DNA of 64,000 bases from NCBI RefSeq assembly GCF_900637295.1, contig NZ_LR134363.1:1302001-1366000 (forward strand), in the 5' to 3' direction. Positions 19,868 to 30,720 of the stretch are shown here, piece after piece. The DNA comes from Actinomyces slackii. GTDB taxonomy: Bacteria > Actinomycetota > Actinomycetes > Actinomycetales > Actinomycetaceae. Position 1 is the stretch's first letter. The number at the start of each line of letters is the position of its first letter. The translations under genes and the position numbers were made by a program. A model generated the notes under the pieces. That model was not told the origin of the DNA. It made no database searches and was given only the letters and a program-made list of their open reading frames with translations.

Positions 19868-21106
19868 TCAGCGCGGCGAGGAGTGGACCGGCGTGGCCGA
19901 GGCCAGCACCTCGGTGGGGCGCAGGGGCCGCCCGGCGCGGGCCTCGGCCAGGAGCAGGCGGACCGCCGCCTCCCGCATGCCCCCGGCAGCACCCACCGCC
20001 GCGATCTGGCGCTGGTAGGAGGCCCCCGCCTCCAGGGTCGCCCGCACGCCGTCGAGCTCGGCGGCGCAGCCCAGGTCCTCAGCCACCGGCTCCAGATCGC
20101 GGAGCATGCGCTCCACCGTGTCCGTGACCAGCTCCTCCTCGCCCGCGGCATTGACGATGAGGATCGCATCCATGCCGTAGCGGGCCGAGCGCCACTTGTT
20201 CTCCGCCACATACCAGTCGGGCAGGGAGTCAATGGGCCGACCGGCATCGAGCCGGCGCGAGAGGTCCTCGACCAGGCACTGCGTCAGAGCGGCGATCCCC
20301 GCCAGCTCGGTGAGGTTGGTCGCCGCATCGCAGGACCTCACCTCGATGGTCCCCAGGCGCGGGGAGGGGCGCACATCCCAGCGGATCTCCGTGAAGTCCT
20401 CGATGACACCGGTGTGGATGAGGTCCCCGGTGTAGTTCTCCAGCTCCTCCCACGCGCTGAACTGGTGGGGCGCCCCGGCAGTGGGCAGCTGCTGGAACAT
20501 CATGGCCCGGTTGTCCGCATAGCCCGTGTCAGCACCGGCCCAGAAGGGCGAGGAGGCCGACAGGCACTGCAGGTGAGCTGTGCGGGTGAGCAGCCCCTGG
20601 AGGATCGGCAGGACCTTGGCGCGGTCCTCAACCCCCACATGGACGTGGGTGCCGAAGATCAGCATCTGGTGGCCCCACAGGCGCGTGCGATCCACCAGGC
20701 GCGCGTAGCGATCGGCGTCGGTGACCTTCTGCACCAGGGGATCGGCGAAGGGATGGGTCCCGGCCGAGCCCAGATCCACGCGCAGGCGATCGGTGACCGG
20801 CAGCACCCGGTCGAAGGCGAAGGCCAGGTCCTCCATGCACTGGCCCACCGTGGCGCGGGCCCCCGAGACCAGCTCCACCGTGTTGAGCATCATCTCGCCG
20901 TGGACGTGCGGGTCCTGCCCGACCTCGGCCAGCACCTCGGCGGCGCACTGGCGCAGGTCCAGGCTGTCGCGGTCGATGAGGGCCAGCTCCCACTCCACCC
21001 CCAGGGTGGAGCGCGGGGAGTCGTTGAAGCGCAGCGGGTGGTGGTGCGGGCCGCTGGCGGCCGAGGGGCCGGCTCCCCGGCCCGCTGGGTATGCGGATGC
21101 GCTCAT
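19868..21106 (-). CDS. Carboxylate-amine ligase, YbdK/GCS2 family
   Basis: The 412-residue protein belongs to the glutamate-cysteine ligase-like GCS2 family (YbdK, EgtA-related). It shows the N-terminal TLGVEWELALID with the acidic ATP/Mg ligands, GTHVHVGVED and the SSPFWAGADTGYADNRAMMF segment. Such enzymes join an amine to the gamma-carboxylate of glutamate, but the actual partner is not known for most YbdK proteins. The ATG at 21106 is preceded by AGGAAGG; a longer frame to 21130 is less likely. It is downstream of the methyltransferase gene on the same strand with a 56-base gap. Confidence 0.85.
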   Translation of the reverse strand: MSASAYPAGRGAGPSAASGPHHHPLRFNDSPRSTLGVEWELALIDRDSLDLRQCAAEVLAEVGQDPHVHGEMMLNTVELVSGARATVGQCMEDLAFAFDRVLPVTDRLRVDLGSAGTHPFADPLVQKVTDADRYARLVDRTRLWGHQMLIFGTHVHVGVEDRAKVLPILQGLLTRTAHLQCLSASSPFWAGADTGYADNRAMMFQQLPTAGAPHQFSAWEELENYTGDLIHTGVIEDFTEIRWDVRPSPRLGTIEVRSCDAATNLTELAGIAALTQCLVEDLSRRLDAGRPIDSLPDWYVAENKWRSARYGMDAILIVNAAGEEELVTDTVERMLRDLEPVAEDLGCAAELDGVRATLEAGASYQRQIAAVGAAGGMREAAVRLLLAEARAGRPLRPTEVLASATPVHSSPR

Positions 21107-21162
21107 GGCACGTGTCCTTCCTGGCGGCACTCGGCCCCGAGCCCCGGTGGGCCTCGGGCGGG

Positions 21163-22443
21163 CTACTGGTCGTCGTCTGTCAGGGCGCGGGGATCGTCGG
21201 CCTGATCGGGCTCGACGACGAGGACCGCCCCCTTGGCCCCCCGCCCCAGGCGGGTCAGGATCCAGGTCTCCGCGGCCTCGCCCCGCGGCTTGAGGGAGGC
21301 GCGCAGCGCGTCAGGGGAGACGTCGACGCCGCGCTTGTGGATCTCCAGGCGGCCGATGCCGCGCTCGCGGACGCGGGATCGCAGCCCCTTGAGGCGCAGG
21401 GGCAGGACCTCGGTGATCCGCCAGCTGCGCACGAAGGGGGCCAGGTGGTCGGGCGGGGGCGCATCGCCGGTCAGGTAGGCGATGCGCGGCCCCACGGGCT
21501 GGGCATCCATTCCCCGGGCCAGGTGGGGCACGAGGCCGGCGCGGATGGCGGCGCCGTCGGGCTCGTGGATGAGGGGGCCCAGGTCCTGCGGCGAGGCGAT
21601 GGGCTCGAGCTGCTCGGGCGGCGCGGAGGGATCGTCCACCGATGGGTCGGCCAGGGTATGAGCGGAGGCGCCCGCGCCCAGCACGAGGGCGGAGCGCCCC
21701 GGGCCCTCGGGGGCCAGGGGGCCGCACCAGATGGCGGCCTCGACAACCTCTCCGGCCACCGAGACCCACTGGACGTGGGCGTCGTCGGGCAGGGCCGCGT
21801 GGTCGATGCCGGGGGCGACCTTGACCCCCAGGGCCGGGACGCGCTCGCGCAGCGCCAGGATGCTGCTCAGTGCCGGGGACCAGTCCTCGGGGTCGGTGAG
21901 GCGCCTGCCGGCGGCGCGGCGGGCGGGGTCGGCGAAGACCGCGTCGATGCCGGCGGCCTCCATGTCGACCTCCAGGGCGTCGGCGCAGCGCACCTCGGCG
22001 TGGGGGAAGTGCATGAGGTTGACGGTGGCCAGCGCCGCGGTGGCCTCATCGCGCTCCACGGCCAGGACGGGCAGGTCCAGGCCGGCCAGCGCCATCGCGT
22101 CCCCGCCGATCCCGCAGCCCAGGTCGGCCACCCTCTGCGCCCCGGCAGCGGCGTAGCGGGCGGCGTGATGGGCGGCCACCTCCAGGCGGGTGGCCTGCTC
22201 CAGGCCGTCAGGGGTCAGCAGCATGGAGGAGGCGAAGGGCCCGAACTTGGACTGGGCGCGGGCCCGCAGGCGCTGCTGGGTCAGCCCGGCGGCCACCAGG
22301 GCGGGGGAGTGGCCCTGCTCGCGCAGGGACCTGCCCAGGGCCAGGGCCTCACCGGGGTCATAGGGCGGAAGGGAGGCCAGGAAGGCCCAGCCCTCCGGGG
22401 TCAGGAGCAGGGCGGCGTGCGAGCCGGCGGATGAATCGGTCAT
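21163..22443 (-). CDS. Class I SAM-dependent methyltransferase with THUMP-like domain
   Basis: The 426-residue protein has the SAM-binding motif ADLGCGIGGDAMALA at about residues 106-120, followed by LAVERDE and a DAVFADPARR motif resembling the catalytic NPP-type loop. The N-terminal 95 residues are helical, and the C-terminal third matches the THUMP-like extension seen in this actinobacterial family. The substrate is not known; an RNA or nucleobase target is suggested by the domain. It is divergent from groES and shares a strand with the YbdK-like gene, probably as an operon. Confidence 0.75.
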   Translation of the reverse strand: MTDSSAGSHAALLLTPEGWAFLASLPPYDPGEALALGRSLREQGHSPALVAAGLTQQRLRARAQSKFGPFASSMLLTPDGLEQATRLEVAAHHAARYAAAGAQRVADLGCGIGGDAMALAGLDLPVLAVERDEATAALATVNLMHFPHAEVRCADALEVDMEAAGIDAVFADPARRAAGRRLTDPEDWSPALSSILALRERVPALGVKVAPGIDHAALPDDAHVQWVSVAGEVVEAAIWCGPLAPEGPGRSALVLGAGASAHTLADPSVDDPSAPPEQLEPIASPQDLGPLIHEPDGAAIRAGLVPHLARGMDAQPVGPRIAYLTGDAPPPDHLAPFVRSWRITEVLPLRLKGLRSRVRERGIGRLEIHKRGVDVSPDALRASLKPRGEAAETWILTRLGRGAKGAVLVVEPDQADDPRALTDDDQ

Positions 22444-22557
22444 CGCCGCCCATCATCCCATGTGAGACGACCCCGCGCGCCGCAGGCCGGGGGTCGGCAG
22501 GGCGCGCCAGCGGCGCCGGGACAGGGCTGACGCCCGTGGCGAAACGACGACACGTCG

Positions 22558-22584
22558 TTGGCACTCGCGTTGACTGAGTGCTAA
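22558..22584. promoter_or_regulatory. CIRCE operator (HrcA site)
   Basis: TTGGCACTC, nine bases, then GAGTGCTAA differs from the consensus CIRCE inverted repeat at a single position. It overlaps the groES promoter, so HrcA should repress groES until heat shock. Confidence 0.92.
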
Positions 22585-22598
22585 CGACGTCGTAGATT
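22570..22598 (+). promoter_or_regulatory. groES promoter
   Basis: TTGACT (22570-22575) and TAGATT (22593-22598) are separated by 17 bases. The -35 lies inside the CIRCE spacer and right arm. The transcript would have a leader of about 180 bases before groES. Confidence 0.8.
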
Positions 22599-22786
22599 CT
22601 GCGCAGGCGCATGGCTCACCCACCCTGCCATGGTCTGGCATTCGCCCAGGTCAGGCACGGTTGGATGGGCTGTGCGACTCGCACTCCCAGTGTCGGGCCG
22701 ACCCCCGCGACGGCGGCCGGGCACAGCCCGGGAGGGCGAACAAGCCGTTCCACCGCACGCTGACAAGCGAGAAGGGGAGGTCCGCA

Positions 22787-23083
22787 ATGTCGATCTCCAT
22801 CAAGCCGCTGGAGGACCGCGTCGTCGTCCAGACGGTTGAGGCCGAGCAGACCACCGCATCGGGTCTGGTCATCCCTGACACCGCTCAGGAGAAGCCCCAG
22901 GAGGGCAAGGTCGTGGCCGTGGGCCCGGGTCGGGTCGACGACTCCGGCAACCGCGTCCCGGTCGACGTCGCCGAGGGCGACGTGGTCATCTACTCCAAGT
23001 ACGGGGGCACCGAGGTCAAGTACGCCGGTGAGGACTACCTCATCCTCTCGGCCCGCGACATCCTGGCGGTCGTCACCAAGTGA
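22787..23083 (+). CDS. groES: Co-chaperonin GroES
   Basis: The 98-residue protein is the lid of the GroEL folding chamber. It has the typical start [14 protein letters not shown], the mobile loop [19 protein letters not shown] and the C-terminal [18 protein letters not shown] 22787 follows GGGGAGG. Control is by CIRCE. Unusually, no groEL follows: a strong hairpin closes the transcript 50 bases downstream and the next 0.9 kb is non-coding. Confidence 0.97.
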   Translation: MSISIKPLEDRVVVQTVEAEQTTASGLVIPDTAQEKPQEGKVVAVGPGRVDDSGNRVPVDVAEGDVVIYSKYGGTEVKYAGEDYLILSARDILAVVTK

Positions 23084-23133
23084 TCGCATGCTCGCCCCGA
23101 GCCGGCTCGGGGCGATGCCTCCGGCGATAGCAT

Positions 23134-23187
23134 CGCGCAGCGTTGAGGGGCGACCACCAGATGGTGGTCGCCCCTCAACGCTGCGCG
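23134..23187 (+). terminator. Terminator hairpin after groES
   Basis: A 26 bp perfect stem with a two-base loop: CGCGCAGCGTTGAGGGG pairs with CCCCTCAACGCTGCGCG, extended inward by CGACCACCA/TGGTGGTCG. It ends the single-gene groES transcript. Confidence 0.8.
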
Positions 23188-23349
23188 AGTCAATGCCGCG
23201 CGAGATGAGTGAGCCTCTCTCATCGGGGTGGGGTGCAGGGGGGGGCGGTTCAGCGGGTCGTGCGCGTGCGGGCCGTGGTCCTGGCGCGACCACCCGAACC
23301 TCAGGCTCGACCTGCGGATCATGCGAGTGCGGGCCGCGGTCCTGGGCAT

Positions 23350-23583
23350 GGGGCGGCGGGCGTGCCGTGCCGCATGATCCTGAGTGCGATCGGCGGGGGC
23401 GACGCCGGGGCGGCGGGCGTGCCGTGCCGCATGATCCCGAGCGCGATCGGCGGGGGCGACGCCGGGGCGGCGGGCGTGCCGTGCCGCACGATCCCGAGCG
23501 CGATCGGTGGGGCGACGCCGGGGCGGCGGGTGTGCCGTGCCGCACGATCCCGAGTGCGATCGGTGGGGCGACGCCGGGGCGGC
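23350..23583 (+). repeat. Tandem array of four 56-57 bp units
   Basis: Units begin GGGGCGGCGGG at 23350, 23407, 23464 and 23520 (periods 57, 57, 56) and a partial fifth begins at 23576. Each contains GTGCCGTGCCGCAYGATCC and a GCGATCGG core. The units differ at a few positions, and the one-base length change between early and late units breaks any reading frame, so the array is unlikely to encode protein. Confidence 0.8.
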
Positions 23584-23585
23584 TC

Positions 23586-23757
23586 GGACGAGCCTTTGCG
23601 TCGTCGACGAACCTTTGCGTCAATCACCCCTGTGCTAACCCCAGTCCGATGACGCGAACCCTCGTCCGATACGCAGACCCTCGTCCGGTACGCAGGCGCA
23701 CGTCGTCGGCGCGAACCTTCGTCCGGTACGCAGACCCACGTCGTCGGCGCGAACCGG
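23586..23757 (+). repeat. Short interspersed repeats
   Basis: CGTCCGGTACGCAG and near copies recur at least three times, alternating with GTCGTCGGCGCGAACC and, earlier, GAACCTTTGCGTC. These follow directly after the tandem array. Their role is unknown. Confidence 0.6.
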
Positions 23758-23976
23758 CGCTCCGGCCTCCCATCGCTGGGCGGCGCCAGCATCACTGGGC
23801 GGCACGCAGGGGCGCCCCGCCCGAGGCCGGGGTCCCGGTCGCCCATGTCCGCCGGGGCGGCATCCAGGGGCGGCATCCCACCTACTCGCCGACCCCGACG
23901 AGAAAGGCTCGATGAGGCCCTGGTGCTTTCCCCCGGTGAATTCCGTTTTTGTGCGGAATGGTGAGGGGCTGCGCGA

Positions 23977-24282
23977 TTAGGCCGGCTCGTTGGGGATCGT
24001 GCGGCGCGCCCGGCGCTCATAGTGCGCGCGACGCTCGTCCTCGCTCATTCCTCCCCACACCCCATAGGGCTCATGGGTGCGCAGCGCATGGTCTCGGCAC
24101 TGAGCGATCACCGGGCAGCGCTCGCACACGGCCTTGGCCCGCTCGTCCCGCCTGTGCCGCGCGCTTCCGCGCTCGCCCTCGGGGTGGAAGAACATCGACG
24201 AGTCCATGCCGAGGCATGCCCCCTGGTACTGCCACTCCCACAGTGCGGAGATCGGGCCCGGCAGACGCGAGCTGTCATGCAT
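23977..24282 (-). CDS. WhiB family iron-sulfur transcriptional regulator
   Basis: The 101-residue protein has the four cluster-binding cysteines C23, C53, C56 and C62 (C-x29-C-x2-C-x5-C), the beta-turn motif GVWGG after them, and a basic C-terminal tail (RRAHYERRARR) for DNA contact. Wbl proteins bind a [4Fe-4S] cluster and act with the principal sigma factor; they occur only in actinobacteria and their phages. The start at 24282 follows AAGGGGGGGAT. Position next to groES and before guaB resembles the whiB3 site of mycobacteria, but subfamily assignment is uncertain. Confidence 0.93.
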   Translation of the reverse strand: MHDSSRLPGPISALWEWQYQGACLGMDSSMFFHPEGERGSARHRRDERAKAVCERCPVIAQCRDHALRTHEPYGVWGGMSEDERRAHYERRARRTIPNEPA

Positions 24283-26126
<1,844 letters not shown>

Positions 26127-26162
26127 GGCCTCCTGAGGCCGGCGGGCCCCGCCCGCCCCGGC

Positions 26163-26936
26163 TCAGAGCTCGGGCAGAGGCCAGGAGGTCTGGGCGCCGG
26201 GGCGAGAGGGGTTCTTCCTGGCCAGCCACTCGTTGAAGCTCGTGGCCCACTGGTGGTGCGCCCGGGCCTGCCAGTCCAGGAGCTCGGCCGCCGACAGCCC
26301 GGCGAGCTCGGGGTGGGCCGCCACCAGGGCCTCCAGGACATCCAGGGTGGCGGCCACGTCCACCTCCGCCGTGTGCAGGGCCGCATCGACACCGACCCCG
26401 TAGACCTCGCACAGATCCGACAGGCGGCGCTTGCCGCGACGGTAGCGGTCCACGGCGCGGTCCAGGACGAGGGGATCGGCGATCGGCCCCAGCTGGCCGC
26501 CCAGGCGCCGGCGCAGGGTGTCCAGGCCGTGGCGGGCGAGCTCGGACTCGATGAGGGTCAGGTCGAAGGAGCCGTTGAAGGCCGCCACCGGTGTTCCCCG
26601 GGACATCGCCTGAGCCAAGCGGGAGGCCACCTCCTCCAGCACCTCCACCACCGGGCGGCCCTCGGCGCGGGCCCGCTCGGTGCTCACGCCATGGACGGCC
26701 GCGGCCGCCTCAGGGATCTCCACGCCCGGGTCGGCCAGCCAGGAGCGCACCTCCTGGTGGCGCGTGCCATCGGCGCGGCGCGGCCCGCGGGAGACCAGGG
26801 CGGCGGTGACCAGGCGGTCCCGGGTGGGATCGACCCCGGTGGTCTCCGTGTCGAAGCCCAGCAGGGGGCCGTCGATCCAGGAGTCGGGCCGGGTGGGCGC
26901 AGTGGGCGGGGACTGCGGGTCGAGCGCATCGTTCAT
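26163..26936 (-). CDS. DnaQ-like 3'-5' exonuclease (DEDDh)
   Basis: The 257-residue protein has the exonuclease motifs of the DEDDh family: Exo I LLGFDTETTG, Exo II AFNGSFDLTLIE, and Exo III with LHTAEVDVAAT. HGVSTERA is the usual segment between I and II. It resembles free-standing polymerase III epsilon-like proteins and may act in repair or RNA/DNA end trimming. ATG 26936 gives the homologous start; CATGCT lies seven bases upstream, again suggesting little or no leader. It sits between guaB and guaB3 in opposite orientation. Confidence 0.85.
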   Translation of the reverse strand: MNDALDPQSPPTAPTRPDSWIDGPLLGFDTETTGVDPTRDRLVTAALVSRGPRRADGTRHQEVRSWLADPGVEIPEAAAAVHGVSTERARAEGRPVVEVLEEVASRLAQAMSRGTPVAAFNGSFDLTLIESELARHGLDTLRRRLGGQLGPIADPLVLDRAVDRYRRGKRRLSDLCEVYGVGVDAALHTAEVDVAATLDVLEALVAAHPELAGLSAAELLDWQARAHHQWATSFNEWLARKNPSRPGAQTSWPLPEL

Positions 26937-27065
26937 GACCAGAAGCATGCCATCGGGCCATGACACGAATGGTCGAATGGCAGTGCGCCCCGGCCGGCCG
27001 ATGACGCACAACACCGACGACGCGCAACACCGGCCGCGCGCGGCGAGGGCCCGGAGGGGCGCGCA

Positions 27066-27071
27066 TAGGAT
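27066..27071 (+). promoter_or_regulatory. -10 element for leaderless guaB3
   Basis: TAGGAT ends six bases before the ATG at 27078; there is no ribosome binding site. Confidence 0.6.
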
Positions 27072-27077
27072 TCCCCC

Positions 27078-28202
27078 ATGAGCTCAGAGATCGAGATCGG
27101 GCGCTCCAAGCGGGCCCGCCGGGCCTACTCCTTCGACGACATCGCCCTGGTCCCGGCCAGGCGCACCCGCGACACCACGGAGGTGCGGGTGGGCTGGCAG
27201 ATCGACGCCTACCACGTGGACCTGCCGGTGATGGCCTCGCCCATGGACTCGGTGATGAGCCCCCGCACCGCCATCCTGGTCGGCGAGCTCGGCGGCATCG
27301 GCGTGCTGGACCTGGAGGGCCTGTGGACCCGCTACGAGGACCCGGGCCCCGCCCTGGAGCGCATCCGCCAGGCCTCCCCCGAGCGCGCCACGGAGGTCCT
27401 CCAGGAGGTCTACCGCGCCCCCGTGGACCCCGGGCTCATCGTCGAGCGCCTGGCCCAGATCCGTCAGGCGGGCGTCGTCGTCGCCGGCCGCCTGAGCCCG
27501 GGCCAGACCCAGCGCCACTGGCGCACCGTGGTCGAGGCGGGCGTGGACCTGCTGGTCATCCGCGGCTCCGTGGTCTCGGCCGAGCATGTCTCCGGGGCCG
27601 TCGAGCCCCTCAACCTCAAGCGCTTCATCTACGAGCTCGATGTTCCCGTGGTCGTGGGCGGGGTCACCACCTACACCGCGGCCCTCCACCTCATGCGCAC
27701 CGGGGCGGCCGGCGTCCTGGTGGGCCAGGGCGGCGGGGCCTCCTCCTCGGTGCGCCAGGTCCTGGGCCTGCACATGCCCATGGCCACCGCGGTGGCCGAC
27801 GTCGCCGGCGCCCGACGCGACTACCTGGACGAGTCCGGCGGCCGCTACGTCCATGTCATCGCCGACGGCTCGGTGGGCAACTCCGGGGACGTGGTCAAGG
27901 CCCTGGCCTGCGGGGCCGACGCCGTCATGCTGGGCGCGGCCCTGGCCCGCGCCCAGGAGGCGCCCGGAGGGGGATACCATTGGGGCGCCGAGGCGCGGCA
28001 CGAGCGCCTCCCGCGGGGCTTCCGCAGTCACGTGGGAACCGTGGGCTCGATGGCGGAGATCCTCAACGGGCCGTCCAACCGGGCCGACGGCACTGTCAAC
28101 ATCATGGGGGCGCTGCGGCGCACCCTGGCCACCACCGGCTATGCCGACGTCAAGGAGCTCCAGCGGGTCGAGGTCGTTCTCGCCCCCTATGAGGCCTCCT
28201 GA
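27078..28202 (+). CDS. guaB3: GuaB3 family IMP dehydrogenase-related protein
   Basis: The 374-residue protein is a TIM-barrel relative of IMPDH without CBS domains, matching the actinobacterial GuaB3 group (VLGLHMPMATAVADVAGARRDYLDESGGRYVHVIADG). In the loop where IMPDH carries its catalytic cysteine this protein reads GGGASSSVR, with no cysteine, so ordinary IMPDH chemistry is not expected. Its reaction is unsettled. Start at 27078 fits a leaderless transcript. The alpha-galactosidase gene follows after about 40 bases on the same strand. Confidence 0.85.
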   Translation: MSSEIEIGRSKRARRAYSFDDIALVPARRTRDTTEVRVGWQIDAYHVDLPVMASPMDSVMSPRTAILVGELGGIGVLDLEGLWTRYEDPGPALERIRQASPERATEVLQEVYRAPVDPGLIVERLAQIRQAGVVVAGRLSPGQTQRHWRTVVEAGVDLLVIRGSVVSAEHVSGAVEPLNLKRFIYELDVPVVVGGVTTYTAALHLMRTGAAGVLVGQGGGASSSVRQVLGLHMPMATAVADVAGARRDYLDESGGRYVHVIADGSVGNSGDVVKALACGADAVMLGAALARAQEAPGGGYHWGAEARHERLPRGFRSHVGTVGSMAEILNGPSNRADGTVNIMGALRRTLATTGYADVKELQRVEVVLAPYEAS

Positions 28203-28243
28203 CCCCCGACCGTCCCACCCCACCTCACCCCGAAAGGCCAGCC

Positions 28244-30424
28244 ATGAGCGACCGCCTCCCCATCCACCTGCGCAACGCCGGAACCTCCGTGGTCCTGGAC
28301 CTGCCCGAGGACCGCTTCCCGGTGGTGCGCCACTGGGGCGAGGACCTGGGGGAGATCACCCCCGTGGCCCTGACCGACCTGGCCGTGGCCCAGTCCATGA
28401 GCACCGGCGAGAACGCCACCTGGACCACCCCCGACCTGCCGGTCCTGCCCCTGCCCCACCTGGGATGGGGCGGGCGCCCCGCCCTGCTGGTCCACCGCGC
28501 CGACGGCTCGGCCTTCAGCGCCCACCCCGGGGCCGTGACCCATGAGTCCCGCCAGGAGGAGGCCCCCGGCGGCACCGCCCACGTGGTGGTCTCCACCGGC
28601 TGCGACGAGGTCCACGGCATCACCGTGGCCACCGAGCTGCGCCTGGAGCCCTCGGGCCTGCTGCGCCTGCGCACCACCGTGACCAACTCCGCTGACGACG
28701 GCGCCCCTCTCGTGGTCGATGAGGCCAGCCCCGTCCTGCCGGTGCCCTCAGACGCCGTCGAGCTGCTGGACATGACCGGCCACCACTGCCTGGAGCGCCA
28801 GTTGCTGCGCACCCCCTTCACCCCGGGCATCCGCCTGCGCGAGTCCTGGGAGGGGCGCACCGGGCATGACGCCGCCACCTGGCTGGCCGCCGGCCAGGCA
28901 GGATTCGGCTGGAGGCGCGGCCGGGTCCACGGCGTGCACGTGGCGTGGTCGGGCAACACCCGCCACCTGGCCATCAACTCCACCCCCGGGCACAGGCTCA
29001 TCGGGGGCGGCGAGCTGCTCCACCCCGGGGAGGTCGTCCTGGAGGCGGGCCAGTCCTACGCCTCGCCCTGGCTGGTGGGCTCCTGGGGCCAGGGCCTGGA
29101 CGCCCTGGCCGCCCGCTCCCACGCCTGGCTGCGCTCGCTGCCGGCCCACCCCGAGCGCCCCCGGCCCGTGCTGCTCAACATCTGGGAGGCCGTCTACTTC
29201 AACCACGACCTGGACACGCTCAAGGCACTGGCCGATGAGGCCGCCGCCATCGGCATCGAGCGCTACGTCATCGACGACGGCTGGTTCGGCTCCCGGCGCG
29301 ACGACACCTCTGGCCTGGGGGACTGGCAGGTCTCGGAGGAGGCGTGGCCCACCGGCATCGAGCCCCTGGCCGAGCACGTGCGCTCCCTGGGCATGGAGCT
29401 GGGCCTGTGGTTCGAGCCGGAGATGATCAATGCCGACTCCGACCTGGCCCGGGAGCACCCCGACTGGATCCTGTCCGACGGCGCGGGCGGCGCCCCCGAG
29501 CACCGTCACCAGCGGGTCCTGGACCTGACCGCCCCGGGGGCCTGGGACTACCTCTTCGAGGCCATCTCCACCCTGGTTGAGCGCCTGTCCATCGCCTACA
29601 TCAAGTGGGACCACAACTCCACGGTGCTGGCGGGCGGCCATATGGCGGCCAACCCCGAGCTGGGCACCCGCCTGGGCGCCCCGGCCATCCGCGAGCAGAC
29701 CCTGGCCTTCTACCGGCTCCTGGACGCCCTGCACGAGCGCTTCCCCGCCCTGGAGATCGAGTCCTGCGCCGGAGGCGGCGGGCGCATCGACCTGGGGGTC
29801 ATGGAGCGCGCCCAGCGCGTGTGGACCTCGGACTGCAATGACGCCCACGACCGCCACAACATCTACCGGGGGACCACGCTGCTGCTGCCCCCCGAGCTGG
29901 TGGGCACCCACGTGGGCTCCGGCCACGACCACTCCACCCTGCGCAGCCTCGACATCTCCTTCCGCGCCGGCACCGCCCTGTGGGGGCATATGGGCGTGGA
30001 GTGGGACCTGGTGTCGGCCAGCGATGAGGACAAGCGCAACCTCGCCGAGCTCATCGCCCTGCACAAGGAGCTGCGCGGCCTGCTGCACTCGGGCACCGTG
30101 GTTCACGCCGACGTCGACGACGATGACGTCCTGCGCATCCAGGGCGTGGTGGCGCAGGACGGCTCCGACGCGCTGTTCGAGATCGCCTCCCTGGGCCAGC
30201 CCCTGACCTGGCCGGGCGCCCCGCGGCCCCTGCCCGGTCTCGACCCCCAGCGCACCTACCGGGTGTCCCTGGCGGTTCCGGCTTACGAGGGCCTGCACTA
30301 CAGGGCCGCCTGGCTCGAGCAGGGCGTGACCCTGCCCGGCGCCTACCTGTCGGCCACGGGCCTGGCCCTGCCCTTCATCCACCCCGACCACCTCATCCTG
30401 GTGCGGGCGACCGCCGTGGACTGA
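28244..30424 (+). CDS. Alpha-galactosidase, GH36 family
   Basis: The 726-residue enzyme should hydrolyse terminal alpha-galactosides such as melibiose or raffinose. It has the GH36 core: DDGWFGSRRDDTSGLGDW, the nucleophile D456 in YIKWDHNS, and the acid/base D530 in WTSDCND, plus an N-terminal beta-sandwich and a C-terminal beta domain. No signal peptide is visible, so it is cytoplasmic and needs a transporter. The start follows GAAAGG. A 15 bp terminator hairpin follows. A symporter of the SSS family is encoded nearby and could be a sugar partner. Confidence 0.93.
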   Translation: MSDRLPIHLRNAGTSVVLDLPEDRFPVVRHWGEDLGEITPVALTDLAVAQSMSTGENATWTTPDLPVLPLPHLGWGGRPALLVHRADGSAFSAHPGAVTHESRQEEAPGGTAHVVVSTGCDEVHGITVATELRLEPSGLLRLRTTVTNSADDGAPLVVDEASPVLPVPSDAVELLDMTGHHCLERQLLRTPFTPGIRLRESWEGRTGHDAATWLAAGQAGFGWRRGRVHGVHVAWSGNTRHLAINSTPGHRLIGGGELLHPGEVVLEAGQSYASPWLVGSWGQGLDALAARSHAWLRSLPAHPERPRPVLLNIWEAVYFNHDLDTLKALADEAAAIGIERYVIDDGWFGSRRDDTSGLGDWQVSEEAWPTGIEPLAEHVRSLGMELGLWFEPEMINADSDLAREHPDWILSDGAGGAPEHRHQRVLDLTAPGAWDYLFEAISTLVERLSIAYIKWDHNSTVLAGGHMAANPELGTRLGAPAIREQTLAFYRLLDALHERFPALEIESCAGGGGRIDLGVMERAQRVWTSDCNDAHDRHNIYRGTTLLLPPELVGTHVGSGHDHSTLRSLDISFRAGTALWGHMGVEWDLVSASDEDKRNLAELIALHKELRGLLHSGTVVHADVDDDDVLRIQGVVAQDGSDALFEIASLGQPLTWPGAPRPLPGLDPQRTYRVSLAVPAYEGLHYRAAWLEQGVTLPGAYLSATGLALPFIHPDHLILVRATAVD

Positions 30425-30440
30425 GCCCGTCGACCCACCC

Positions 30441-30477
30441 CGAGCGCCCCCGGCCCTTGCGCGGCCGGGGGCGCTCG
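30441..30477 (+). terminator. Terminator hairpin after alpha-galactosidase
   Basis: CGAGCGCCCCCGGCC pairs perfectly with GGCCGGGGGCGCTCG across a seven-base loop. Confidence 0.7.
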
Positions 30478-30720
30478 GCGATCGGCCCCGCCCGGGGCCT
30501 CGGGGACGGCAGGGGCGGCCGGGGGCGGCCGGGGGTCGCTGGGGGTCGCTGGGGGCTCGGCAATCGGGGGCCCAATGGAGATTCCCTCCATCTGATGGCT
30601 GCGCACCACGGGTCATCTCCGGTAATGTCAGGCCGTAGGCAGTCATTGGGCTGCTGCGTCCGGCACAAGGGGGCTCCGAGCGCCCGCCGTGCCGATCCCT
30701 TCACCACTAAGGAGTTCCAC

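Larger units (their letters stand above)
23188..23976. other. Repeat-rich non-coding region between groES and whiB
   Basis: No plausible gene is present; the open frames here are built from repeats. The region holds a paired GTGCGGGCCG-type repeat near 23265 and 23327, a four-unit tandem array, and a patchwork of short repeats around CGTCCGGTACGCAG. It lies where groEL follows groES in many actinobacteria. Confidence 0.6.

Noticed and set aside
23350-23583. Tandem array considered as CRISPR
   Set aside because: Units are 56-57 bp and repeat as a whole with no unique spacers, and no cas genes are nearby.
22835-23915. Long plus-strand frame spanning groES and the repeats
   Set aside because: It is out of frame with groES and continues through the terminator and repeat array; its composition is not protein-like.
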